From: an uncultured bacterium
GTDB lineage: Bacteria; Cyanobacteriota; Vampirovibrionia; Gastranaerophilales; Gastranaerophilaceae
Direction of reading: 5' to 3'
DNA: 34,539 bases
NCBI GenBank assembly: GCA_902775025.1
Contig: CACYKP010000010.1
Span: 1-34,539, forward strand
Every line of letters starts with the position of its first letter. Position 1 is the stretch's first letter. Both the position numbers and the translations under genes were made by a program. The notes under the pieces are model-generated. The model had not been told where the DNA came from and did no database searches. It saw nothing but the letters and a program-made list of their open reading frames with translations. Shown here in pieces: positions 23,058 to 30,637 of this stretch.

Positions 23058-23834
23058 ATGAAAAAAATTGTTTCTTTTTTATTAATAATTAATTTTATTC
23101 TGCCTGTATATCCTGATACTATTCAGGGAGGTGTGTCAGAAAGAGGTTTACTCAAACAAAACAGAATAGTCGATAAAGCGACGGGGAATGGTATTAGCGG
23201 TGCTACTGTAAGTATTCCAAAAGAAAATTATTCTACTAAAACAAACAAAGATGGGTATTTTGAACTGGATACACAAATTAACGGAACAAGTATAATGTCT
23301 GTCAAAAAAGACAGATATAAGCCTTTTTCAATGACAGTTAATGAAAAAACTTTTGATAAACCTATTGAAGTCAGTATAGAAAAATCAAATGCGCATGACA
23401 TTTCAATAGACTCTGATATGTACCATTTAGGGGACGGAAGTTATTCTGATAATTCTGCTAATGCAGGAGAGTTTCATTCTTCAGCAACAGGACCTTTTTA
23501 TACTAAAAAGTTTAATCTAAGAAATATCAATCTAAAAACACCTGTTTATCTTGTAATAGGTTCAATTATCGGGATAGATACCCTTATGGCAAGAACGATG
23601 GGGCAAAACCGCTCTCCTAATGCTTACGCTTCTCCTCCGGAAGTTTATTTTAACGGAAATAAAATCGCTGAAATTCAAATTAACGGTGATGGACAAAAAA
23701 TTAAACTTCCAGCTAATTTGATACATAGAAACGGTCAAAATGAAGTTACTATAAAGACAGGAAGAAACTTGATGCAAACCTCCTATGTTGATTACGATGA
23801 TATAGAGTTTATGAATATAATGATAGAAAATTAG
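23058..23834 (+). CDS. Secreted protein with carboxypeptidase-regulatory-like domain
   Basis: The 258-residue product starts with a signal peptide (MKKIVSFLLIINFILPVYP, about residues 1-19). A beta-sandwich of the carboxypeptidase-D regulatory type follows at about 35-105 (NRIVDKATGNGISGATVSIP...TNKDGYFELD). The second half (about 140-258) looks like a jelly-roll binding module (PEVYFNGNKIAEIQINGDGQ...LPANLIHRNGQNEVTI). Substrate and role are unknown; a surface or carbohydrate-binding job is an inference. I chose ATG 23058 because the TTG 24 bases upstream would only add residues before the signal. No strong Shine-Dalgarno is visible. Confidence 0.65.
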   Translation: MKKIVSFLLIINFILPVYPDTIQGGVSERGLLKQNRIVDKATGNGISGATVSIPKENYSTKTNKDGYFELDTQINGTSIMSVKKDRYKPFSMTVNEKTFDKPIEVSIEKSNAHDISIDSDMYHLGDGSYSDNSANAGEFHSSATGPFYTKKFNLRNINLKTPVYLVIGSIIGIDTLMARTMGQNRSPNAYASPPEVYFNGNKIAEIQINGDGQKIKLPANLIHRNGQNEVTIKTGRNLMQTSYVDYDDIEFMNIMIEN

Positions 23835-23984
23835 AGATTGTTAAGTTTTGTAACATTTTAAGTTTTTTCGTTATAAAATTAGTAATATGTGGAAAATAGA
23901 AAACATAGGATAGAAATTGTAATGGATTACCTGACACGGATTTGTGTCGCATTATTTAATTTTTATTTATGAAAGGATTTTGTC

Positions 23985-24896
23985 ATGGAATCAATTAATG
24001 CGAATTTAGCGTCTATAATAAATAGTATAAATAACACTCAAGCAAATGGTGTTGGTTTTAATTCAGCTGCAAGCGGAGTAAATAACCAACAATTTGTTGA
24101 TGATATAGCAGCTCTTGCTCCAAGTGCAGTTGGTAATGTTACCGGCTTTGAGATGATGATGAATAAATGTGCAGCATTTAAAGATATGATATCAGTTGCT
24201 CAAGGCGGAATTTCCGCAATGAAAAGAGAAGGTGAAGGGATTAGAGATTTAATCGCTCAAGCAAAAGAAGAGGGTGTTACTCCTGAACTTTTAGATAAAA
24301 TTCAAGAGGAAGTTAATGCAAGAGTAGCAGAAATTCAAAAAATTAGGGAAAATACAAATTTTGACGGAGTTAATCCTTTTGATGCACCGTTTAGTTTAGA
24401 TGTTCCTGATATATTAAGTTTATTAAATGCTGATAGCAAGGAAGAAGCAAACGATCAAATAGTTGCCAAAATGGCAGATTTTGATATTGATATTTCTGCA
24501 GAAGGTGATGGGTTCAATATCTCCGGTAGCGCAAAAATAGAAATCGGTTATACCGCTGACGGTGCATTAAAAATAAATGTAGACGCAAGCATGGACTATG
24601 ATTTATCAGGACTTGTTAATAATGGTGTCAATTCCGATGATGCGATGGATTTAATTAATAACTTTATTAATATGTTAGGCGTTCAAGAAGGTGATTTGGG
24701 TAATGCTCAAAACTTCTTAGATGCAATAATTGAACAGATATTTAATGTTATGGACGGTAAAGAAGAATTACCTGAAGGAATAGAGATTAACCCTGACTCA
24801 TCAGAAGTTTTAAAAGGACAAATGGTTCAACACGCATCAATTACACTTGACGGAATGGCAGGTCAAGCACCAAGTATAGCAATTAATATTTTATAA
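23985..24896 (+). CDS. Flagellin-like protein
   Basis: I propose a divergent flagellin or flagellin-related filament protein of 303 residues. Residues 72-133 read like the flagellin D1 helices: GISAMKREGEGIRDLIAQAK, then LLDKIQEEVNARVAEIQKI, then RENTNFDGVNPFD, equivalent to the conserved IDRIAxxTxFNGxKLL segment. The last residues (ITLDGMAGQAPSIAINIL) echo the flagellin C-terminal helix ending in ...QANQxPQxVLxLL. The N-terminal 35 residues are Asn/Ser-rich and do not match the classic MxINTNxxAL start. The middle (about 150-210) is beta-rich. AAAGGA precedes the ATG. A fully conserved flagellin N-terminus is absent, so the call is tentative; the flagellar genes at 421-2881 make it plausible. 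Confidence 0.5.
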   Translation: MESINANLASIINSINNTQANGVGFNSAASGVNNQQFVDDIAALAPSAVGNVTGFEMMMNKCAAFKDMISVAQGGISAMKREGEGIRDLIAQAKEEGVTPELLDKIQEEVNARVAEIQKIRENTNFDGVNPFDAPFSLDVPDILSLLNADSKEEANDQIVAKMADFDIDISAEGDGFNISGSAKIEIGYTADGALKINVDASMDYDLSGLVNNGVNSDDAMDLINNFINMLGVQEGDLGNAQNFLDAIIEQIFNVMDGKEELPEGIEINPDSSEVLKGQMVQHASITLDGMAGQAPSIAINIL

Positions 24897-24933
24897 GATT
24901 TATACAACACATACACAACATAACACAAAACTG

Positions 24934-24965
24934 GGACAGGTCTTTTAGATTTGTCCTTCTTTTTG
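24934..24965 (+). terminator. Intrinsic terminator after the flagellin-like gene
   Basis: GGACAGGTC pairs with GATTTGTCC (two G-T pairs) around TTTTA, followed by TTCTTTTTG. Confidence 0.8.
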
Positions 24966-24986
24966 GGTAGTTTATTATTCATACTG

Positions 24987-25015
24987 TTTACATTTGCCCA
25001 ATTTCGTTCTACAAT
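24987..25015 (+). promoter_or_regulatory. tpiA promoter
   Basis: TTTACA (24987-24992), 17-base spacer, TACAAT (25010-25015). The start site would lie about 35 bases before tpiA. Confidence 0.7.
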
Positions 25016-25055
25016 TCAAGTGTAGTAGGGTAAAATTATAAAGGAGAGAAAAATT

Positions 25056-25850
25056 ATGTCAAGAAAACCTATTATTGCAGGAAACTGGAAAATGAACTTA
25101 CTTCAAGCTGATGCTAAAGCTTTGTTTGAAGGAATCAGCTCATATTTAAAAGATTATACAGCAGTTCAATTGCCGACAGTTGTAATTGCACCTGTATTTA
25201 CTTCTATTAATCAAGTACATTCAATCGCTTGCAACTGTGGCTGCGGCGGTAACAAATTATCAGTTGCAGGTCAAAACTGCCATTGGGAATCTTCAGGAGC
25301 TTATACCGGTGAAATCTCTGTAGAAATGCTTAAAGATGCAGGTTGTGAATATGTTATTATCGGTCACTCTGAAAGAAGACAATACTTCTCAGAAACTGAT
25401 GAGATGATTAACAAAAAAGCAAAAGCTATTCTTGCCGGCGGTCTTATTCCTATTATCTGCTGCGGTGAAACATTAGAACAAAGAGAAGCAGGCTCTACCG
25501 ATGTTCATATCGCATCTCAAATCAGAGCAGCTTTAGCAGGTATCTCATCTGAAGATATTGCTAAATCAGTTATCGCTTATGAACCTATTTGGGCAATCGG
25601 AACAGGCAAGACTTGTGATAGCGTAGAAGCAAACAGAGTTATTAAGATGATTAGAAGCGTTGTATCAGAAGTTGCAGGCTCTTCTGCTGCGGATTCAATC
25701 AGAATTCTGTACGGCGGTTCTGTTAAACCTTCAACTATCGAAGAACAAATGTCTCAATCTGATATTGATGGTGCTTTAGTAGGCGGAGCAAGCTTAAAGG
25801 CTGACAGCTTTAATGAAATTATTGCTAATACAATGAAAGTTAGCGTATAA
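25056..25850 (+). CDS. tpiA: Triosephosphate isomerase
   Basis: TpiA interconverts glyceraldehyde-3-phosphate and dihydroxyacetone phosphate in glycolysis. All catalytic elements are present: Asn10 and Lys12 in AGNWKMN, His104 in IIGHSERR, Glu176 in AYEPIWAIGTGKT, and the phosphate-binding LYGGSV and GALVGGASL loops. The 264 residues exceed the usual 250. Part of the extra length is a Cys-rich stretch ACNCGCGGNK at about 58-67, before the dimer loop GQNCHWESSGAYTGE. GGAGAG lies 10 bases before the ATG. It is monocistronic, with its own promoter and terminator. Confidence 0.97.
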   Translation: MSRKPIIAGNWKMNLLQADAKALFEGISSYLKDYTAVQLPTVVIAPVFTSINQVHSIACNCGCGGNKLSVAGQNCHWESSGAYTGEISVEMLKDAGCEYVIIGHSERRQYFSETDEMINKKAKAILAGGLIPIICCGETLEQREAGSTDVHIASQIRAALAGISSEDIAKSVIAYEPIWAIGTGKTCDSVEANRVIKMIRSVVSEVAGSSAADSIRILYGGSVKPSTIEEQMSQSDIDGALVGGASLKADSFNEIIANTMKVSV

Positions 25851-25864
25851 AATTATATACATAA

Positions 25865-25906
25865 TAAAAAAAACAGACATCATATATTAAGGTGTCTGTT
25901 TTTTAT
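25865..25906 (+). terminator. tpiA terminator
   Basis: CAGACATC pairs with GGTGTCTG around an AT-rich loop, framed by A- and T-runs; likely bidirectional. Confidence 0.85.
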
Positions 25907-25912
25907 TGTCGA

Positions 25913-26066
25913 ATCTGTAGGGTTTGGTTTTAACCGAACCAAAAAGTTAAAAGTGCGTCAAACGACGCACCCTGCATAACTTAATTTGTTATTGTCGGAT
26001 TAGTAAATCCGATACTGACTAGTTATTAATTAATATAGTAGGTCGGCTTTTGCCTGACAATAACTT
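25913..26066. repeat. Cluster of four short palindromes in the tpiA-radical SAM gap
   Basis: In order: GGTTTGGTTTTAACCGAACC (25921-25940), GTGCGTC-AAAC-GACGCAC (25953-25970), TCGGATT-AGTA-AATCCGA (about 25995-26012), and GTCGG...CCTGAC (26042-26058). Two of them have relatives elsewhere in the window. The role is unknown; none is followed by a T-run. Confidence 0.55.
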
Positions 26067-26082
26067 TCTTTTGTACTATAAT
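26054..26082 (+). promoter_or_regulatory. Promoter for the radical SAM gene
   Basis: CTGACA (26054-26059), 17-base spacer, TATAAT (26077-26082). Transcription would start about 12 bases before ATG 26101. Confidence 0.75.
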
Positions 26083-26100
26083 ATCTTTGTAACATAGTTT

Positions 26101-26745
26101 ATGGGATATGAAAAAATGTATACACTTGTTTATTCAATAAATAGCGAAAAGAATCCGAGTACGGTTTATGTAAATTTAACAAATAAATGCACGAATGCTT
26201 GTATTTTTTGTTTGCGCTCGCAAAAAGATGATGTCTGCGGACGTGAGATGTGGCATGATGATAATTACACTTTAGAAGATATTATAGAACAATTTAAAGT
26301 GTATAAGAATTCTGCAAAAGAAGTTGTATTCTGCGGATATGGCGAACCTTTTATCAGAAAAGATATGATGAAAGCTTTTTGTGAATACTTAAGAGAAAAT
26401 TATCCTAAAATAAAAATAAGAGTAAATACTAACGGACACGCTAACGCTATTTATAAATCTAATGTTGCAGAAGAATTTAAAGGGTTAATAGATTCTGTTT
26501 CTATAAGTTTAAATTCTGATAATGAAGCTCAATATAATGATATTTGCAAACCTCAAATTGAGAATGCTTATCAAGAGATGAAGGATTTTGCATCCAGTTG
26601 CGTTAAAGCCGGCATGGAGGTTAGCATGAGTGTTGTATCAGGGTTTGATAATGTTCACAATATTAATGTAGATGAATGTGAGCGTATTGCAAAAAGTCTT
26701 GGTGCAAAATTTAGAAATAGAGAATTTATAAAAAATGGGTACTAA
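26101..26745 (+). CDS. Radical SAM protein, TatD-family-associated type
   Basis: Radical SAM enzymes use a 4Fe-4S cluster to cleave S-adenosylmethionine. The cluster motif CTNACIFC (Cys30, Cys34, Cys37) and the downstream GYGEPFIRKDMM motif (GGEP-like) are clear. The N-terminus (TVYVNLTNKCTN) and short size (214 residues) match the small radical SAM family that is often found with TatD nucleases. No TatD is in this window. Substrate and product are unknown. A second ATG, 15 bases downstream at 26116 with GGGA upstream, is an alternative start. It has its own promoter; the next gene starts 51 bases later. Confidence 0.85.
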   Translation: MGYEKMYTLVYSINSEKNPSTVYVNLTNKCTNACIFCLRSQKDDVCGREMWHDDNYTLEDIIEQFKVYKNSAKEVVFCGYGEPFIRKDMMKAFCEYLRENYPKIKIRVNTNGHANAIYKSNVAEEFKGLIDSVSISLNSDNEAQYNDICKPQIENAYQEMKDFASSCVKAGMEVSMSVVSGFDNVHNINVDECERIAKSLGAKFRNREFIKNGY

Positions 26746-26796
26746 TAATAGCAAAAAATATTTTTACATGTTTTATAAAAAATATGGAGTAAAAAT

Positions 26797-27303
26797 ATGC
26801 AAATAAATGCCGTATCAAACACAAACTTTCAAGCAAAAGACCATTATTTATCTAATCAGGCAAGAGTAAATGCCCAAAAGCTTTTGCAAAAGATGAATAA
26901 TAACAATAAATATAAATTAAATGCCGAAAAAACAGGCTGGCAGGCAGATATATTATCAAGTTTATCAACAGGCAAAAATGTTAAATTTACTGATACACGC
27001 TATTTCTCCCAACAGGAGAATAATGTTCAAAGAAAGGCTGATACATTTCGTTGCTATCAACAAATGGACAATGTTCAAAAAAAGACTGATGTAGCAGATT
27101 TTTTTATGACAATAGGTAAAAATCAGCTAATGGCAAATAGTGAAACCGGTAGAATATTAATGTATAAAACAGGTATTTTTACGTCTTTAAGCAGAGTTAT
27201 ATCAAAAGCTGAAAAATATATAGATTTTTTGTTAAAAAATTTTGAAAATTCTAATGAAGTAAAACAGCATAGGTTTGGTACAGTTCTATTTAAAAAGAAT
27301 TAA
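26797..27303 (+). CDS. Hypothetical protein, 168 aa, with FQAK N-terminal motif
   Basis: I do not recognise this protein. The first residues, MQINAVSNTNFQAKD, match a pattern seen in other proteins of the window (a short Ile/Ser/Asn lead and a F-K/Q-G/A motif). The remainder is helical and Asn/Gln/Lys-rich, with RKADTFRCYQQMDNVQKK and a C-terminal FLLKNFENSNEVKQHRFG. It has no membrane segment. GGAG precedes the ATG. It lies 17 bases before maf and 51 after the radical SAM gene, so it may share their transcript. Function unknown. Confidence 0.6.
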   Translation: MQINAVSNTNFQAKDHYLSNQARVNAQKLLQKMNNNNKYKLNAEKTGWQADILSSLSTGKNVKFTDTRYFSQQENNVQRKADTFRCYQQMDNVQKKTDVADFFMTIGKNQLMANSETGRILMYKTGIFTSLSRVISKAEKYIDFLLKNFENSNEVKQHRFGTVLFKKN

Positions 27304-27320
27304 ATATAAAGAGAGAAATT

Positions 27321-27899
27321 ATGATTAAATTAATATTGGCATCTAATTCGCCACGACGCAAAAAGATAATGAAGGATATGGGATTAGAGTATGAAGTTAT
27401 TCCGTCAAATTATGACGAGAAGCTTAATAGTGATGAATTTTCTTATGACAAAATAGAAGATATTGCAACTCAAAAGTGCTTAGATGTTGTAAGGCGTTCG
27501 GATAAAAATTCACTTGTATTTGCAGCTGATACTGTTGTTGTTTTGCACAATAAAATTTTGGGAAAACCTCACACAAAGGAAAATGCTTATAAAATGCTAA
27601 AAGAGTTATCCGGACAAACTCACATGGTAGTAACGTCGATTTGTGCTATTAATACAAAAACAAACAGAGCTGTAACTCAATCTACAACCAGCTATGTAAG
27701 ATTCACTCAATGGTCTGATGATATGATACATTATTATGTTGATACTTTTAATCCCCTTGATAAAGCAGGAAGTTATGGCATACAAGAACTTCCTCCAAAT
27801 TATCTTGATAAATTTGAAGGAAGTTTTGAAAATATTATAGGTCTTTGTCCTGAATCTGTAGAAACCGTCTTAGAAAAATTGGAATACTCTATTCCTTAG
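27321..27899 (+). CDS. maf: Maf-family nucleoside triphosphate pyrophosphatase
   Basis: Maf proteins hydrolyse non-canonical or standard nucleoside triphosphates (such as dTTP/UTP), which may limit misincorporation and couple to septum formation. The 192-residue protein begins with the diagnostic LASNSPRRKKIM. It has the acidic catalytic region ADTVVVLHNKILGKPHTKENAYKML and the PLDKAGSYGIQ motif with a following FEGSFENIIGL. GAGAGAAA-type purines precede the ATG. Its 3' end overlaps the convergent rpsA by 11 bases. Confidence 0.93.
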   Translation: MIKLILASNSPRRKKIMKDMGLEYEVIPSNYDEKLNSDEFSYDKIEDIATQKCLDVVRRSDKNSLVFAADTVVVLHNKILGKPHTKENAYKMLKELSGQTHMVVTSICAINTKTNRAVTQSTTSYVRFTQWSDDMIHYYVDTFNPLDKAGSYGIQELPPNYLDKFEGSFENIIGLCPESVETVLEKLEYSIP

Positions 27900-28953
27900 T
27901 TTCTTCATCAGGTAAACTAAGTGATATACGTTTATCTTTAGGATTAAATTTTTCTATTTTTGTATCAATTTTATCACCGGCAGCAAGCATTTTACCTGTT
28001 TTATTTTGATAAGCTGATACGGCAGATTGCGGAAGCAGAGCTTCAACCCCAGACAACACTTCAACAAAAGCACCGAATGGTTTAACTCTTGTTACGACAC
28101 CTTCTTTAATATCCCCTTCTTTTAATTCTTCTTCTGCTTTTAGCCAAGGATCCGGTTCTGTATTTTTTAGACTTAAACTTATTCTTTGTTTATCATAATC
28201 AACATCAATAATTTCAACATTAATTTCTTGACCGACTTTAAGCAAGTCAGTAGGATGCTCTACCCATTTCCAAGAGATTTGAGAAAGCGGAAGTAAACAA
28301 TCAACACCACCAACATTTACAAAAGCACCAAAGTCAGTAATCCGTACAACTTCACCTTTTACTATTTGACCGACTTCAACTTGTGAGAATACATTCTTTC
28401 TTGTTTCTGCCATGTTTGTATCAAAAACCTTTTTGTTTGAAAGAATAAGGTTATTTTGAGCCTTATCAAAGGTTAATATTTTAACTTCAATCTTATCGCC
28501 TTGTCCTACACCTGCGTCTTTAGAAGACAATTGCCCTTGAGGAATAAATCCTTGAACACCTGATACATCAACAATCAAACCGCCTTTTACTACTTGAGTT
28601 ACAACTACGGCAATTGTATCATCTGCTTCTTTAACTTTTTCAAGTTCAGTCCAAGTGTGTGCAGCTGCAACTTTTTTATATGATAGTGTGAACTTACCGT
28701 TTTCGTCTGCATCTTGTGTTATTAAAAATTCATACTCTGTATTTTTTTCTAAAACGCTTTCCGCTTTTGCTTTCCTATCACTTGAAACTTCATAAGACGG
28801 AACAAAAGCGGTACTTTTTGAACCTATATCAACGATAGCACCGTCTGACTCAAATGCACATACAACCCCTTTGACGATATCGCCTCTTTTAAATTTGTAA
28901 TCATACTTTGATAAAAGAGCTTCAAAATCATCGTCCGAATACTTCTCAACCAT
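27889..28953 (-). CDS. rpsA: 30S ribosomal protein S1 (short cyanobacterial-like form)
   Basis: S1 binds mRNA and helps the 30S subunit load structured messages. The 354 residues contain four S1 OB repeats at about 22-88 (FKRGDIVKGVVCAFESDGAIVDIG), 100-168, 186-255 (GQIVKGEVVRITDFGAFVNVGG) and 270-345 (DIKEGVVTRVKPFGAFVEV). The third and fourth are closest to the RNA-binding consensus. The length matches cyanobacterial S1 rather than the 550-residue proteobacterial form. AGGGA lies 10 bases before the ATG. It has its own promoter at 29022-29050 and a short palindromic leader. Confidence 0.93.
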   Translation of the reverse strand: MVEKYSDDDFEALLSKYDYKFKRGDIVKGVVCAFESDGAIVDIGSKSTAFVPSYEVSSDRKAKAESVLEKNTEYEFLITQDADENGKFTLSYKKVAAAHTWTELEKVKEADDTIAVVVTQVVKGGLIVDVSGVQGFIPQGQLSSKDAGVGQGDKIEVKILTFDKAQNNLILSNKKVFDTNMAETRKNVFSQVEVGQIVKGEVVRITDFGAFVNVGGVDCLLPLSQISWKWVEHPTDLLKVGQEINVEIIDVDYDKQRISLSLKNTEPDPWLKAEEELKEGDIKEGVVTRVKPFGAFVEVLSGVEALLPQSAVSAYQNKTGKMLAAGDKIDTKIEKFNPKDKRISLSLPDEETKE

Positions 28954-28981
28954 TCTGTTAATATCCCTTTCAAACTGTGAT

Positions 28982-28999
28982 ATGTACCACTTAGTACAT
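28982..28999 (-). promoter_or_regulatory. Palindrome in the rpsA leader
   Basis: ATGTAC and GTACAT (6 bp each, 6-base spacer) lie just downstream of the rpsA start point and about 30 bases before the ATG. It could be an operator or a leader hairpin. Confidence 0.4.
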
Positions 29000-29021
29000 T
29001 ATCCATAATAAACACGAATGA

Positions 29022-29050
29022 ATTATAACATATTTGTCAAAAACGGTCAA
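29022..29050 (-). promoter_or_regulatory. rpsA promoter
   Basis: Minus strand: TTGACC (29050-29045), 17-base spacer, TATAAT (29027-29022), with TG before it (TGTTATAAT). It is close to consensus. Confidence 0.85.
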
Positions 29051-29071
29051 ATTACATTAAGCGCGTTGACG

Positions 29072-30620
29072 TTAGATATTTTTTTTCATAACCCTGTTAA
29101 GTAATTCTTTTGCGTATTCCATTTTGAATAGAATATTTAAAAATGTGTAAATCAAGCCGCAGGCAAACATTACAATAATTATTTTAACAAATTCAAAAAT
29201 GTATTTCGGAAGTTGAATATCATTAAATAAAACACAAATATAATAGCATGCGGCAAATGTTATTATGCCTGCGGCCAGCATTTTTCCGAAATTTATAAAT
29301 AATGATTTATAGTCAAGTTTAATTATTTTGTGTGCCAATAAACCGAGCATTGTTGCATTGAATAGGGTTACAAAAGAAGTAGAAAGTGTAATTCCTGCAA
29401 TTCCCATGTTTAACTTTAAAATTAAAAGCCAATTTAGGAATGCTTTCAGAGCAATTGCCGATGTTGCAATTAAAAATGGTGTTTTAGAATCATTGTAAGC
29501 ATAATATACTCTTGTAATAGAATCTCTAAACACATATGGCAGTATTGATATTGATAAGAAGCATAGAGCTTCAGACACCATTAAAACGGCGTTTGAGTTA
29601 AATGCGCCTCGTTCAAAAACGAGTGATATTCCGTCTTGAGCTAATAAAAGTATTAAAATTATCATGGGGATTGATGCAAATAATAGTACTCCTACACCTT
29701 TATTAAAGTAATTTCTTATAGAATCTTCATCTCCGGTTCCGGCAAGTCTTGAAAATATAGGGAATAATGGTACTAAAAATGCAGTTACTAAAATTCCTAC
29801 AGGAAATTGAAATATTCTGTTTGCAAAAACTACAGCAGTCCAAGCTCCAAGTACAAGGTTTGAGGCAAAAAACATATCTATATAAATTCCGATTTGGAAG
29901 TTCACAAATGTTTTTAAATTGAGGGTTATTTTTTATATTTAGGTTAGGTTTAATTCTGTACCCGATTTGTCTTAGTTTAGGAAATTGGATTAAAATTTGG
30001 CAAATTGCACCGATTGTTGTTGCAGAAGCAAGCACAATACCTGATTTATCATTATTTGCAAGTGTTATTGCAATAATTACAGAAAGGCTTAGTATCATTG
30101 GTGACAGGTTTGGGAGGATAAATTGCTTATGTACAATCAGTAAACCGTAAAAAATACCGATAATTCCGCCAATGAGGATAATCGGAGCCATTATCTTAAA
30201 ATGAAGCGAGGCTAAACTGACAAGCTCAGGAGTCCCTGCCGAGATTATCAGCCCCATAATTTTATCGGCAAAAAAGAATCCTGCTACAGCAAGTAATGCA
30301 AAGAAAACAAACGCACAGGTTAAGAATGTATTATATAAACGATTTACTTCTTTATCCGGTTTGTCATCTGCGCCTACAAGCTTAGAAAATACTGCAACTG
30401 CAGCACTGTGAAAAGGTCCACCGACACCGCCTAAGATAATAATTGCAAGCGAGGGGATTTGAAGTGCATAAAAATAGGCATCAGAAACAAGAGTTGCACC
30501 GTAAAAATTTGCAACCACCATATCCCGAACAAATCCGATAAGCTTACTTGCAATTGTAACAAGTGCAATAAGCCACGCAGCTTTTAGTACCCCTTCATCT
30601 TTTTGCTTTATATTATCCAT
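29072..30620 (-). pseudogene. murJ: MurJ lipid II flippase, frameshifted
   Basis: MurJ flips lipid II across the cytoplasmic membrane for peptidoglycan synthesis. Reading from 30620 gives about 235 N-terminal residues (ASKLIGFVRDMVVANFYGATL, SDAYFYALQIP and several hydrophobic helices) up to PNLNIKNNPQFKN. The frame then changes within A5 at 29911-29915 (minus strand TTTAAAAACATTT). The next frame continues VNFQIGIYIDMFFASNLVLGAW and runs to 29072 as a normal C-terminal half. Removing one A would give about 514 residues, the usual MurJ length. It is either a sequencing or assembly indel in a homopolymer or a true break; MurJ is normally essential, which favours the former. Confidence 0.85.
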
Positions 30621-30637
30621 AATTTTCTATAATAATT

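Noticed and set aside
25913-26066. CRISPR array from repeated short palindromes
   Set aside because: The units differ from each other and have no regular spacers; no cas gene is present.
29727-29905. Two separate MurJ-like ORFs treated as independent genes
   Set aside because: They overlap in different frames and together form one MurJ; the short C-terminal tail of the first frame is out-of-frame sequence.
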